From assembly GCF_029277445.1 (NCBI RefSeq), contig NZ_CP119566.1:2668001-2732000 (forward strand): DNA of 64,000 nt. The letters are read 5' to 3'. Source of the stretch: Pararhizobium qamdonense (GTDB lineage Bacteria; Pseudomonadota; Alphaproteobacteria; Rhizobiales; Rhizobiaceae). Positions 33,284 through 41,980 of this stretch are shown in pieces; within the stretch, counting starts at the first letter, position 1, and each line of letters opens with the position of its first letter. The notes beneath the pieces were generated by a model. It saw only the letters and a list, made by a program, of their open reading frames with translations. It was not told the DNA's origin and did not search any database. A program made the translations under genes and the position numbers.

Positions 33284-35393
33284 TGCGGATACCCATCGGA
33301 TTAGGCTGTTGCGGCATCTGTTCAGGCGGTGGTGCCATCTGATCGGGCTGTTGCTGCGACATAGGCTGCGGCTGCATGACGATGTTGCCCAATGGATCAC
33401 GCGGCATGGACTGTTCAAGCTTCAGCCGAGCGATGTCGATCTGTGCATTGTACTTTGCTGTGATTTCGGCGTTTTGCAGGGCAAAATCTTGCGCCATTTG
33501 ATCGCGCTTCAGGTCGGTTTCGGCGATAAACTTTTGCAAATCGAACTGGCGCTGTGCTTCCGCGTCTTGTGCCTTCAGCTGTGCCTTGACCTTCTCGATT
33601 TCGATCAGACCGGCGTTGGGATCGACGGGAGTCGGCGGGTTCGGGGCAGGAGGTATCGATGACGGGTCGGTGAAGAACAGCGATGCATTCTTGAAACCAG
33701 CTGTTTCCGCGAGCTTTGACAGTGTGGCGTAGATGTTCTGTGCATTGGCAACCGGCAAACCTGCCTGCATTGCTTGCATCTGCTGACCCAACAGGTTCAT
33801 GAGCGTCTGTGTTGACTGGTCACGGCTCATGACACCAAAGGCGACCGAAGTCGTCACGTCGAAGTCAGGGGTGAATTCGTCAATCGGCACGAAACCATTG
33901 GTGAGGCGTGAAACGAATTCCTGCGCTTCGTCTGGCTTTTGGATCAGCGCATCCACAATCATCTTCACCAGATAGCGATAGCCGGTGTCTGCGAAGTAGC
34001 GAGAAATGGACTCAACGATCAGCTGACCAGAGTTCGACTGCTGGTTTGCCGCCGTGGCGGTCACATTCTGCATGTCTTTCGCCGAGATGCTGACCATGGA
34101 AGGTCCGACACCGGTCGAATAGTCCAACGATTGTGTGAGGTTCTGGATTACCGGGATCGCCTGACCACCGGCAAAAGGCGGGGTGTTGTACGAAATGCCG
34201 CCGTTCGGGTCGGTTGAGCGGATCACGGAACCCGGCGATACGTTCAGCAAGTCATCAAGATTGGTCACATCCGGATTGACGACCTTGATCGGGTGAACAG
34301 CCATATGCAGGCTGTCGAGAACCGCGCGGTTCATGCGGGTGATGATCAGATGGTCATCGCCGATCTTGTCGGGAATGCCGAGACCGAACAGCGTGTCGGG
34401 AATATCGTAGGGGGTGAAAGCCGAATAAGGGTAATATTTCGTGGTTTCTTCGTAGTCGAGCAAAACCGGCGCATCGAGATCGCCAGCCAGCGTAAGCCGG
34501 TAATGGCGGTTCTTCTTGTCCAGCTTCAGTTTGGTGTAAATCTGATAGACGGAGACATCATCGCCGGAAATGCCCTGTTTGCCGTCTGTGTCCTTCGACC
34601 GTTCAAGGGCAATGCCGTCACTCTTGTCGCTGGCGAGGGGGATCGATCGCACCTTTTCGGCATCGAAGCCAAGGTCGATCAGGTCTTGCTTTCCCATGAC
34701 CTTGCGGTGACCCTGAAGCTTCGCCTGAATGCCACCAGTCTCATTCGAGAACTTTGCATCGGCGGAAACTACGAAATCTTCTGGTGAAACGCTCAAAATG
34801 TTGAAGGTTGGAACACGCTTGATGGACCGAATTTTCAGATCGCGGGTTTCGATGCCTTGTTCGTTGAGCTTGGGCTTCGAAGCGGACTCGATGATGATCT
34901 GACCGGCTTCTTCCTGTTGCATGAAGGCTGCAAGCTGGTCGTTCGGGATGTTCTTCAGGACGCGAGCAAGAGATTCCTGGCTTTGAATATCGAATTCAAC
35001 GGTGACGATGCCCAAGCCGCAAATCAAGCCGTTTTGAAGCCATGGCTTAAGGAACGACAGATGCGAATTTTTGGTCTTAATGATCCAGTTGACGACTTTG
35101 GTCTGCTGTGTGGCAACCGCCTCATCCTCCGGACCAAAGGGCACGAATTCGCAGACGTTTTCCGGAGCGTCAAATATCCTTACGAGACTCGCGGTCATCC
35201 AGTCACAATTTTTCGCGATTTCGGGGCTGACCCATTTCGAGCGCCCTTTAAGCTTGTCGTCACCGGGAAGATAGGAGCGCTTGTAATATTTGAGCGCTTG
35301 TTCCTGCTTTGCCGCGATGTTTGAATTTGACCACTTCACCGCATCCTTCAATGGACCTGAAATGCTCTTTAGAATAATGTCTTCTTCAGCCAT
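33270..35393 (-). CDS. Portal protein
   Basis: The 707-residue protein has the size and features of short-tailed phage portals: WVSPEIAKNCDWMTASLVRIF, then TKVVNWIIKTKNSHLSFLKPWLQNGLICGLGIVTVEFD. A clip/stem region with YYPYSAFTPYDIPDTLFGLGIPDKIGDD follows, then a long C-terminal helical barrel rich in Gln (VKAQLKAQDAEAQRQFDLQKF) and a Gln/Pro-rich end. The dodecameric ring is the docking point for terminase and the DNA channel. It follows the large terminase gene and is preceded by a CTAAATA box. Confidence 0.88.
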   Translation of the reverse strand: MAEEDIILKSISGPLKDAVKWSNSNIAAKQEQALKYYKRSYLPGDDKLKGRSKWVSPEIAKNCDWMTASLVRIFDAPENVCEFVPFGPEDEAVATQQTKVVNWIIKTKNSHLSFLKPWLQNGLICGLGIVTVEFDIQSQESLARVLKNIPNDQLAAFMQQEEAGQIIIESASKPKLNEQGIETRDLKIRSIKRVPTFNILSVSPEDFVVSADAKFSNETGGIQAKLQGHRKVMGKQDLIDLGFDAEKVRSIPLASDKSDGIALERSKDTDGKQGISGDDVSVYQIYTKLKLDKKNRHYRLTLAGDLDAPVLLDYEETTKYYPYSAFTPYDIPDTLFGLGIPDKIGDDHLIITRMNRAVLDSLHMAVHPIKVVNPDVTNLDDLLNVSPGSVIRSTDPNGGISYNTPPFAGGQAIPVIQNLTQSLDYSTGVGPSMVSISAKDMQNVTATAANQQSNSGQLIVESISRYFADTGYRYLVKMIVDALIQKPDEAQEFVSRLTNGFVPIDEFTPDFDVTTSVAFGVMSRDQSTQTLMNLLGQQMQAMQAGLPVANAQNIYATLSKLAETAGFKNASLFFTDPSSIPPAPNPPTPVDPNAGLIEIEKVKAQLKAQDAEAQRQFDLQKFIAETDLKRDQMAQDFALQNAEITAKYNAQIDIARLKLEQSMPRDPLGNIVMQPQPMSQQQPDQMAPPPEQMPQQPNPMGIRNESH

Positions 35394-35413
35394 AAACCCT
35401 TACCAATTTACGG

Positions 35414-35420
35414 TATTTAG
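35414..35420 (-). promoter_or_regulatory. CTAAATA box 4 (upstream of portal)
   Basis: CTAAATA in the 29-bp gap between terminase stop and portal ATG, 20 bp before the start. Confidence 0.5.
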
Positions 35421-35422
35421 GT

Positions 35423-36853
35423 TCATTCGAAGCTTTGTAGATGGTCGTAACGTATGGGCTTCGACCAGCCATATTTCGATGCATATCGCGTCTTGGACAC
35501 GGCGAACGTGATCGCTAAAGCGTCGGCATAGTCCGGTGATCGTCCACCTGTCAGGCGCTTCTTGATGCTCTTTTTGTCTTCCAGTTTGATCTTGCCGGAA
35601 TTGTCGTCATAGGTCGGAACTGCAAGCTCTTCGATAAGTTTTTGATGGTTGGGGATGCCGACATTCTCGGAGTGTATCCATTCCCGCATCTCCCACCACA
35701 GCTGGTCACGGACACGCGAGTACCTTTCAGGATTGCGTGTTGGGGTGCCCGCGAAAATGGCGGAATGAACAGGGAGACCGAAATCCTTCAGGTTCGATGC
35801 GACACCATTACCAAGTCCGGTCGCATCGACGCTAATGATCGCCGGTCGAAGGGCTTTCGGCGTCTTCTCGAATAGGTCGCGAACCTTGTATGATAGGGCA
35901 GTGGGCTCAAGACCGCGCCACTCATGAAATTCAAGCAGCTTGTTGTCGTGCCGCACACAAAGCACTGAAGCGTCTTTGCCAGCGCCAGCCGGGTCCAATC
36001 CCCAAACCACAGGAACGGTCGGGGATGGTTCGACTTCGTCATAATTGGCAACAGCGGCATCGATGAATTCGCGAGCAATCAAGCCGTCCACATCGGAGAG
36101 CGGGAATTCGCCAAGTACCATGACCCGGTACTGCCGAGACGTAACGCCACCGTAGTTTTTGGAAAGCTGTTCGAACGTTTTCGGATTGAAGTGCGGACTG
36201 TCATTCATCTGCCCATGGACATGGGTCCACTGATCAGAGATGTCCGGATCATTGAAGCACCGCCAAAAGAAGCCGGATGCCTTTGACGGGTTGCTCACCA
36301 GCACCAGCTTGGCATTCGGGTCGGTTAGGACGTTCAGCAACGCGCCGGTAAAGACCTCGTCATCGATACCGCTGGCTTCGTCCACCAGAACGAAATTGTT
36401 CGTGGCGTGAATACCGCGTGCATTGTCAGGCCTATCGCCAGATGCGAGACGGTATTCGGCAAAGCAGGATGACGGATTGGTTTTCCGGCTGATACGGGTT
36501 GCTGCTACGTCAAAAGCATCCTTAAACGACGGGTGCATCCTTCCGTACAGAAGTTGCAACTCTTTGTATATGCCGCCCTTAAGTTGCGGTTCGCTCGGTC
36601 CAAATATCGATATTTGAACTTGGTCATGAGTGATGAGTGACCACCATGTAACGATGGCTTCGGCGTGCGTCTTCCCGAACCCAACGCCGCCGCGAAAGGC
36701 GATGGTGCGCTTAGTCCTGAAGGCTTCGCAAAACTCAATTTGCTTTGGGGTGAGGATCGAACCGAAGACCTGCTCCGCAAACACAGCAATGTCGCCGTGA
36801 TACAGGTCAATGAGGTTTCTAAGGGACTGAATTTCTTGATCATTATTGCTCAT
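35423..36853 (-). CDS. terL: Terminase large subunit
   Basis: The 476-residue protein has the packaging ATPase Walker A AFRGGVGFGKTHAEA and the Walker B/catalytic acidic pair in NNFVLVDEASGIDD. LVLVSNPSKASGFFW (coupling motif) follows. The RNase H-like nuclease domain has acidic residues in VVWGLDPAGAGKDASV, IISVDATGLGNGVASNL and GRSPDYADALAITFA. It translocates DNA into the procapsid and cuts concatemers. A CTAAATA box ends only 4 bp before the ATG, and no clear ribosome binding site is seen, so the start region is unusual. Confidence 0.95.
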   Translation of the reverse strand: MSNNDQEIQSLRNLIDLYHGDIAVFAEQVFGSILTPKQIEFCEAFRTKRTIAFRGGVGFGKTHAEAIVTWWSLITHDQVQISIFGPSEPQLKGGIYKELQLLYGRMHPSFKDAFDVAATRISRKTNPSSCFAEYRLASGDRPDNARGIHATNNFVLVDEASGIDDEVFTGALLNVLTDPNAKLVLVSNPSKASGFFWRCFNDPDISDQWTHVHGQMNDSPHFNPKTFEQLSKNYGGVTSRQYRVMVLGEFPLSDVDGLIAREFIDAAVANYDEVEPSPTVPVVWGLDPAGAGKDASVLCVRHDNKLLEFHEWRGLEPTALSYKVRDLFEKTPKALRPAIISVDATGLGNGVASNLKDFGLPVHSAIFAGTPTRNPERYSRVRDQLWWEMREWIHSENVGIPNHQKLIEELAVPTYDDNSGKIKLEDKKSIKKRLTGGRSPDYADALAITFAVSKTRYASKYGWSKPIRYDHLQSFE

Positions 36854-36857
36854 CCAA

Positions 36858-36864
36858 TATTTAG
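36858..36864 (-). promoter_or_regulatory. CTAAATA box 5 (upstream of terL)
   Basis: CTAAATA on the minus strand, 4 bp before the terL ATG. Confidence 0.4.
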
Positions 36865-36893
36865 GAAAGAGCAGTGTTCGTGAGCCGGTTAGG

Positions 36894-37277
36894 TCACTTG
36901 TCCTTCGGTGTAATCAGTCTCAACAGGAAGTCGCGCATGTCTTCCTTCAGTTTGCCGGGATTGTTGCGGTATTCCTTTGCCAAGATGATGATGGCTTCAG
37001 CGATGTACATGCCGATTAGACCGATGGAAAACGCGATGGCGTTCTGGATTTGAACATCGGGAATGCCAAGCAACATGCAAACGAGCGGGGTGAAATAGAC
37101 CGCGAACAATGAGCCGGTGAAACCACCGACAAGCCGTTCACCGATGGTCCCAGACTTGGCGACAACGGCGCGAGCAATGCTGCCGAAGAACCCGGCGATG
37201 ATGTGCGACGGTTGAAAGCCGTTGACGGAAAGCCAGAGAATGATTGCAGCCACGATAGAAAACAGCCAATCAATCAT
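36894..37277 (-). CDS. Holin-like membrane protein
   Basis: The 127-residue protein has an N-terminal transmembrane helix (WLFSIVAAIILWLSVNGF), a Gly/Ala-rich second segment, two more hydrophobic stretches (FAVYFTPLVCMLLGIP, AIAFSIGLIGMYIAEAIIILA) and a charged cytoplasmic tail (KEYRNNPGKLKEDMRDFLLRL). This layout fits a phage holin that releases the GH24 endolysin. It overlaps the putative small terminase by 8 bp and lies just before terL, an arrangement known in some short-tailed phages. No direct family match is claimed. Confidence 0.6.
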   Translation of the reverse strand: MIDWLFSIVAAIILWLSVNGFQPSHIIAGFFGSIARAVVAKSGTIGERLVGGFTGSLFAVYFTPLVCMLLGIPDVQIQNAIAFSIGLIGMYIAEAIIILAKEYRNNPGKLKEDMRDFLLRLITPKDK

Positions 37278-37701
37278 TGCCTTTCACTCGCTGGCTGACA
37301 ACACGAAGTTTGGGCGATGCATCGGGTTCAACAACCGCAATCGGCGTGATGTCGATGGTCTTGGTGTCATCCTTCAAGCGCATCTGATTAGCTTGGGTCA
37401 GCAGATCGGCAATAGTATGTTTGTGGTTCACATCGACGGTTTGAGCCGCTTTCGATACGAACGGATCAAGGAAATATGCAGCGGCTTTCACGCGAGCGTT
37501 ATCGTTGCTGGAATTCTGCATAACGTCGAAGAGCGTTTCGACGGCATCCATGGTGCGGGCCTTCAGGGCTTCTTTGACATCGGGCGGGATCGGGATAACA
37601 CCCCCCGTACGTTTGCGCCCCTTTTGAAAACCGCGCTTCTTCAGGTTCTCTTTGAATTCGGGCGAAAGACGCTTGTCATCAGGTGAAGTTGGTTTAGGCA
37701 T
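37270..37701 (-). CDS. Putative terminase small subunit
   Basis: The 143-residue protein is basic at the N-terminus (FKENLKKRGFQKGRKRTGG). It then has a helical VKEALKARTMDAVETLFDVMQNSSNDNARVKAAAYFLDPFVSKA segment, typical of the DNA-recognition region of small terminase subunits, and a C-terminal oligomer-forming tail. It lies directly before the holin-like and terL genes. It overlaps the preceding small gene by 8 bp. Confidence 0.65.
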   Translation of the reverse strand: MPKPTSPDDKRLSPEFKENLKKRGFQKGRKRTGGVIPIPPDVKEALKARTMDAVETLFDVMQNSSNDNARVKAAAYFLDPFVSKAAQTVDVNHKHTIADLLTQANQMRLKDDTKTIDITPIAVVEPDASPKLRVVSQRVKGND

Positions 37702-37924
37702 CGATGCGACCTCCCAATGTTTTCAAGAAGACATCGCCATCCGTTTCATAAACGAAATCGACACTGAAACCGGCATCACCGATTTCCATGATGAAGTCAT
37801 CCGAGATGGTTTCCCGAATGAATTTCCCAAACTTTCCGTCAACCCATGCATCGAATTCGTTGTCTTCGCGGGCCTTTGTGATTTCCGATGAATAGCCACG
37901 CGGAAACGAATAAAATAGTTTCAT
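37694..37924 (-). CDS. Small hypothetical prophage protein, 76 aa
   Basis: Acidic small protein (SEITKAREDNEFDAWVDGKFG, DDFIMEIGDAGFSVDFVYETDGDVF) with no recognised family. It is the first gene of the packaging transcription unit, 52 bp after a CTAAATA box, and overlaps the next gene by 8 bp. Confidence 0.55.
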   Translation of the reverse strand: MKLFYSFPRGYSSEITKAREDNEFDAWVDGKFGKFIRETISDDFIMEIGDAGFSVDFVYETDGDVFLKTLGGRIDA

Positions 37925-37976
37925 GAGTATTTTTGCTTGCCTTTTGGAACGCTTTGCCGTTTTGCTTATTTAGGAA

Positions 37977-37983
37977 ACAGAAC
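37977..37983 (-). promoter_or_regulatory. CTAAATA box 6 (start of packaging unit)
   Basis: CTAAATA on the minus strand in a 79-bp divergent gap, 52 bp before ATG 37924. Confidence 0.5.
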
Positions 37984-38003
37984 GCGTTTGAAAGGATTCT
38001 AAT

Positions 38004-38360
38004 ATGGCTGTGTTGTTGGACTTTTTGAAAGGCTACGAAATCAAGGGAAACGCTGCCGTAGACACGTTTATGACGGCATTGGAAAGACAGAGAGATGCGC
38101 TTGCCGACGATAAGTTGACAAGACGTTCGTGGGCAAAGCCGGATGGGAAAGGCTATCGCATTACGTTGGGCAAGCTCGATGGCGAATATTCGTTGCCAAG
38201 CAAGCAGGAGGCCACTGAGTTCTTCCACTTTATCGCATCCGAGGCCCGATCCGATGAAGATTTCAAGGCACTGGTCGAAGCCGCCTATGGCACGCCACTT
38301 GGCGAAGAACCGGCTGTCAAAAAGCCACGCAAGGCCCGTACACCGAAGGCGAAATCGTAA
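38004..38360 (+). CDS. Hypothetical prophage protein, 118 aa
   Basis: ATG 38004 has AAAGGATTCTAAT upstream. The protein reads DFLKGYEIKGNAAVDTFMTALERQ, then RRSWAKPDGKGYRITLGKLDGEYSLPSKQEATEF, and ends in a Lys/Arg/Pro-rich tail like those of nucleic-acid binding proteins. No family is recognised. It is transcribed divergently from the packaging module. Confidence 0.6.
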   Translation: MAVLLDFLKGYEIKGNAAVDTFMTALERQRDALADDKLTRRSWAKPDGKGYRITLGKLDGEYSLPSKQEATEFFHFIASEARSDEDFKALVEAAYGTPLGEEPAVKKPRKARTPKAKS

Positions 38361-38478
38361 TAGGTTTGAAAAATAACAACTTACGGTAAATTCCGCTCAG
38401 ACTCAAAACCTTCACTTGAATCTTTCGGCTTGATCGATATCTTGTCGGGAAATCACAAGGATGCAAGGAGGGCGGTCC

Positions 38479-38688
38479 ATGACACCCTACGAAGACGGCA
38501 GCGACATGCAGATGATACCCAGCAACGATCTGGAAATGATGGCACAGACTTTGACCGTTTGGTGCAATCAGCATGATATCGACAGGTCAAATGCCTATCC
38601 GCAAGCCAAGATTCTCATGGATACCTACCGCAAGGGAAAACGCAGCCAGATCGAGCTTTTGGACGCTTTGGTGCAGTCTCAGCACTGA
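38479..38688 (+). CDS. Small hypothetical prophage protein, 69 aa
   Basis: ATG 38479 follows AAGGAGGGCGGTCC, a near-perfect ribosome binding site, so it is preferred over the ATG at 38461. The product has EMMAQTLTVWCNQHDIDRSNAYPQAKILMDTYRKGKRSQIELLDALV, a small helical protein of unknown role. A terminator follows 20 bp after the stop. Confidence 0.65.
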   Translation: MTPYEDGSDMQMIPSNDLEMMAQTLTVWCNQHDIDRSNAYPQAKILMDTYRKGKRSQIELLDALVQSQH

Positions 38689-38708
38689 GATGATATACTG
38701 GAAATGAC

Positions 38709-38738
38709 AAAAGGCGACCGCTGATGGTCGCCTTTTTC
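38709..38738 (+). terminator. Intrinsic terminator (bidirectional)
   Basis: AAAGGCGACC / GGTCGCCTTT with a 6-nt loop and T-run, between convergent genes. Confidence 0.9.
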
Positions 38739-38766
38739 GTTTTATGATGGAGAGCCTGGCATTTCG

Positions 38767-39435
38767 TCAAACCGGTTGGAACGAGAAGCCCAATTGTCTT
38801 GGTGTCTTGCCGATCACGCTTTTCCCGATGGATTGGAGATAAGGCGACTTCCCAAACGATTTGCTGGAAATAGTATTGTCGGCGTTCTTACACCACTTAA
38901 TGATTGACGGTTGCGTTACCAGCCCGTTTTCAGATGCCTGATATGAACTGCCGAACTTTCCCCACGGAGTATGGAAATAGCCGCCGAACCGGCAACTATC
39001 GGAACCCGTCATTTTCATAGCGCGGCGGGTCTGGCTTTGACGGCGGCGGGATTCGTCGGTTTGCTTTGTGCCGATCCGCGATTGTCTGATCTTTTCGCGG
39101 GATTCACTGCTGTGAGTGAAGCCGCCGTGCCCGCCCGTCGCACTCTTAGCGAAATTGTAGGCAAAGCCGCCCTGATCGAGGAGACGTTGTTCAGCGGTCT
39201 TCAGTGAGCCTTTGTCGGCATACTCCAGCACCTCAAAGACGAAAGACTCTATGCCGTGTGCTTCAAAGTCAGCCTGTACGCGGGAATTTCGATGATCGCG
39301 GCGGCGCATGGTCGAAAAGTGGGCATTGCGGCGAGTGTGTAAGCTCGCGCTTCGACCAACGTATTTGTTGCCGGTGATGGTGTTACGAAGCTGATAAACG
39401 CCGCTCTTGGCGTTGATAGTCGATGATGGTGTCAA
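38767..39435 (-). CDS. GIY-YIG homing endonuclease, copy 2
   Basis: The 222-residue protein starts with TTG preceded by AAAGGACCA. The catalytic domain reads GVYQLRNTITGNKYVG, the Arg in LHTRRNAHFS and the Glu in LKTAEQRLLD. A linker (SSESREKIRQSRIGTKQTDESRRRQSQTRR) resembles DNA-binding NUMOD-type repeats. The C-terminal TPWGKFGSSYQASENG ... SPYLQSIGKSVIGKTPRQLGFSF is shared with the copy at 16847-17626. It is likely an invasive gene, inserted here between the small-gene block and the NTPase region. Confidence 0.8.
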   Translation of the reverse strand: MTPSSTINAKSGVYQLRNTITGNKYVGRSASLHTRRNAHFSTMRRRDHRNSRVQADFEAHGIESFVFEVLEYADKGSLKTAEQRLLDQGGFAYNFAKSATGGHGGFTHSSESREKIRQSRIGTKQTDESRRRQSQTRRAMKMTGSDSCRFGGYFHTPWGKFGSSYQASENGLVTQPSIIKWCKNADNTISSKSFGKSPYLQSIGKSVIGKTPRQLGFSFQPV

Positions 39436-39452
39436 TGGTCCTTTCTCTTTGG

Positions 39453-39800
39453 TTAGCGCTTAGACTTAGATTTCCGTCGTTCACGTCTGTTGATTGGTGC
39501 CGGGATGCGCTTTCCATCTTTCAACCTGTATTCGACACCGAAATATTCGAGAGGATCGCGCCCCGTATCGATAAGCTTCGGCTTTTTGTTGAGCCCCAAA
39601 AGCCGCTGGCAAATGTCACCAACACGCCTATCAATAGTTACAACTTGAATTGGTTCACCCTCTGGAACGGTTGAGAGAAGCCTGTTTAACACTTCAGAGT
39701 AATGCGCTATTTCCAGTTGCTCGTAGTTCACACCCATGACGGTTGTGTACATGTGAAGATCGTCCGGATCGATGGTGAATGGAGGTATATTCAGTATCAT
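39453..39800 (-). CDS. Hypothetical prophage protein, 115 aa
   Basis: ATG 39800 has AAGGAAACAAAACCA upstream. The protein reads MILNIPPFTIDPDDLHMYTTVMGV, with VQVVTID-like central strand and a basic NRRERRKSKSKR end. No family is recognised. It follows the NTPase gene by 32 bp and is probably in the same transcript. Confidence 0.55.
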   Translation of the reverse strand: MILNIPPFTIDPDDLHMYTTVMGVNYEQLEIAHYSEVLNRLLSTVPEGEPIQVVTIDRRVGDICQRLLGLNKKPKLIDTGRDPLEYFGVEYRLKDGKRIPAPINRRERRKSKSKR

Positions 39801-39832
39801 TGGTTTTGTTTCCTTTTATGTGAGTTGTTTTA

Positions 39833-41296
39833 TCAGGCTGACGCAGCGATCTGCGTTTTTGCCATTTTCGCGGCTGCGCGTTGATCGCGCTTCTTTGCAG
39901 CTGCCTTTGCTCTGATTTCATCAATGGAGAGCGGCGGCTTCTTATCGGAGCGGACTTTACGAGTGGGCTTGGTGTAATTTGTGAGGGCAGGGACGGGCAA
40001 AACCTCAGCGCCTTTCTCAGCACCGAACACGTCGCAAAGGTAGTCCGCTGCTTGTCGGTCGAGGACGATAAAGACCAGCGACTTCTTGCATTCTAAGTCG
40101 CCATCGCGAACGGCTGATCTGGTGAGAAACTGATACATCATCTCATAGGCTTGAGCGATTATCAGTTGTTCCTTGGACACATTGGCTACAGCTTCCCACA
40201 TCTCACAGTCCTCCTGAGACGGATAAAGTGTGGCGAGGTGAATGGCGTGGTATCGGTCCATGAAGCCGTTCAAACCCATGGGGTTTGCAGAAAGTTGTTT
40301 GCCGTTTTCCAGCTTCCAATCGAAGCTTTGATCAGCGTTCAAAGCGACAAGGTGAGGAACGCTGCCATATTCAGCAGAGAATGACTCGGCAACGCTGTCG
40401 CAGAAGTTCTTGTAACCAATTTTCTCATGCAGATACCGCCCAGAGAGTGGCGTTTCAGAGCAAGGGCGTGCAATAATTTGCGACGCCTTGTGAGCGAAGT
40501 CGTCATACTGAATACCCTTGATTTCCGGATGCGGAACGAAATCCACCATGCCGTTCCAATACAGATAAAGCTTGCTCTGTGAAAAGTTGGCACCCATCAA
40601 CGTGGGAGCATGTTCCAATGGTCCGAACACGGTTGGCTGAAGAAATGCATACAGGGTCAGCTTGCGGTTAGCCCGCTTCTTCGCAACCGATTTCGGTTGG
40701 ATATTCGATTGGAAATTTTTATGGGATCGACCAATAACAAATACCCGGCGATGGTCATCTTCAACCCACTTACAGAACTCACGTACATGAGGAAGTGCCT
40801 TCAAGGATGATTTTCGAGATGCACCAAATTCGGCAATCTCTTTCGTGTCGTCGGTGCTGAGTATTTCCAGAATACCTTCGAATTCCGTCTCAACCGCATT
40901 AGAAACCAGATTGGAGACGAATGCCCACGATGCCGAGATTTCTTCTTGGAGTTCAATCTTTTCAACAGGCGAAAAGATTTCATCAACGAACAAATGCCGG
41001 TACGCTGCGGCTTCAAGAAGCTGTTTGATGAGGTTCTGATTTATGAGTGCGACACTATCTCGTTCGTCCGTGCAGTGGCGCACGTATTGCTTGGTGCAAT
41101 AGTCGGAAACGGTTTCACCGCTGATTACGCGAGCGTCAACGCCGATCTTAGCAAGGTCTAAACTCTGCTGATGTGAAAGAGCATTCGTCTGCGTGGCGAT
41201 GGTTGCATGACCGTCCAGCTTCTTTATGTGGCGGTGAAGTGAGTGTGTTTTGCCTGATCCAGCGGGGCAATCCGCATAGTAGATGGTCTGTTTCAA
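39833..41296 (-). CDS. P-loop NTPase, phage helicase-like
   Basis: The start is taken as TTG 41296 (LKQTIYYADCPAGSGKTHSL) because AAAGGACAG precedes it; the longer frame to 41443 runs through a terminator. The 487-residue protein has Walker A CPAGSGKTHS and Walker B HLFVDEIFS near residues 10 and 90, then KAATY-like segments and a basic C-terminus (KKRDQRAAAKMAKTQ). It is the only large non-structural protein of the prophage and may be a replication or recombination helicase. Motifs beyond A and B were not identified with certainty. Confidence 0.6.
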   Translation of the reverse strand: MKQTIYYADCPAGSGKTHSLHRHIKKLDGHATIATQTNALSHQQSLDLAKIGVDARVISGETVSDYCTKQYVRHCTDERDSVALINQNLIKQLLEAAAYRHLFVDEIFSPVEKIELQEEISASWAFVSNLVSNAVETEFEGILEILSTDDTKEIAEFGASRKSSLKALPHVREFCKWVEDDHRRVFVIGRSHKNFQSNIQPKSVAKKRANRKLTLYAFLQPTVFGPLEHAPTLMGANFSQSKLYLYWNGMVDFVPHPEIKGIQYDDFAHKASQIIARPCSETPLSGRYLHEKIGYKNFCDSVAESFSAEYGSVPHLVALNADQSFDWKLENGKQLSANPMGLNGFMDRYHAIHLATLYPSQEDCEMWEAVANVSKEQLIIAQAYEMMYQFLTRSAVRDGDLECKKSLVFIVLDRQAADYLCDVFGAEKGAEVLPVPALTNYTKPTRKVRSDKKPPLSIDEIRAKAAAKKRDQRAAAKMAKTQIAASA

Positions 41297-41330
41297 CTGT
41301 CCTTTCCTGTAAATAGTGTGCAAAGAAAAA

Positions 41331-41366
41331 GGTCCATGGCGACCGCTTGGAATTGCGCCACGGACC
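41331..41366 (-). terminator. Terminator upstream of the NTPase gene (attenuator candidate)
   Basis: On the minus strand GGTCCGTGGCG / CGCCATGGACC (11 bp, one G-T) encloses a 14-nt loop and is followed by TTTTTCTTT. It lies between the CTAAATA box and the NTPase start, so it would stop leader transcripts unless bypassed. Confidence 0.75.
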
Positions 41367-41390
41367 TTCTGAAACTTTTTCTTTTGCTTC

Positions 41391-41450
41391 TTACAGGTTT
41401 GGGAACTCAAACAGCTTGATGACCTTCGGAATAGAAGAGCCAATTTCCAA
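41391..41450 (-). CDS. Possible 19-aa leader peptide
   Basis: TTG-initiated short ORF (MEIGSSIPKVIKLFEFPNL, if TTG is read as Met), with AGGAACAGAGAACCGC upstream. It lies between a CTAAATA box and an intrinsic terminator. Too short to judge by composition; the layout suggests a leader or a small peptide gene. Confidence 0.3.
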   Translation of the reverse strand: MEIGSSIPKVIKLFEFPNL

Positions 41451-41470
41451 GCGGTTCTCTGTTCCTGTCT

Positions 41471-41477
41471 TATTTAG
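41471..41477 (-). promoter_or_regulatory. CTAAATA box 7 (upstream of leader/NTPase)
   Basis: CTAAATA on the minus strand, 20 bp before the leader TTG. Confidence 0.45.
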
Positions 41478-41735
41478 TACCCGGATGTGGAAATTCGGGC
41501 ATTTTCGGTAGAATAATGTTTCGAAAATGTATCAAAACGCAAAATGGATTTGCTAATTTTCGCGCCGTCCCGTCGCGGGCAGCTCTCAAGATATCTTTTG
41601 TCCCCACGATAAAGCCTTAGGATTCCTATGGGGTTATCTAAGGGACACAATGATGTTTGGGAAGGTTCATATTATAGGCTATCCAAACCATCTGGTAAAC
41701 TACCAATCGTCATTTCCATATCATTGAATCCGATT

Positions 41736-41770
41736 GGCGCGAGCTTGTCTCGCGACGATCTTGCGAAGCA
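41736..41770 (+). repeat. 35-bp inverted repeat, left arm
   Basis: Matches the reverse complement of 41981-42015 at 32 of 35 positions. Inside are two small hairpins, CGCGAG/CTCGCG and TTGC/GCAA. Confidence 0.85.
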
Positions 41771-41980
41771 ACTTGTTTGGGAAGGTATAAGTTAACGGTC
41801 ACTGGTATCGATCAAATTTTCATGAGATTTTATGAACGCGAACCAATCGTCATGGAAACGTAAACGGTATGGATTTGAAACGTTACCAATCGCCAAGAAC
41901 AATCCATTACCCTCATGAAATCGATAACGGTTATCCAATATCAATCTTATGGAAATCCCATCTAACACCACCAAACGAGC

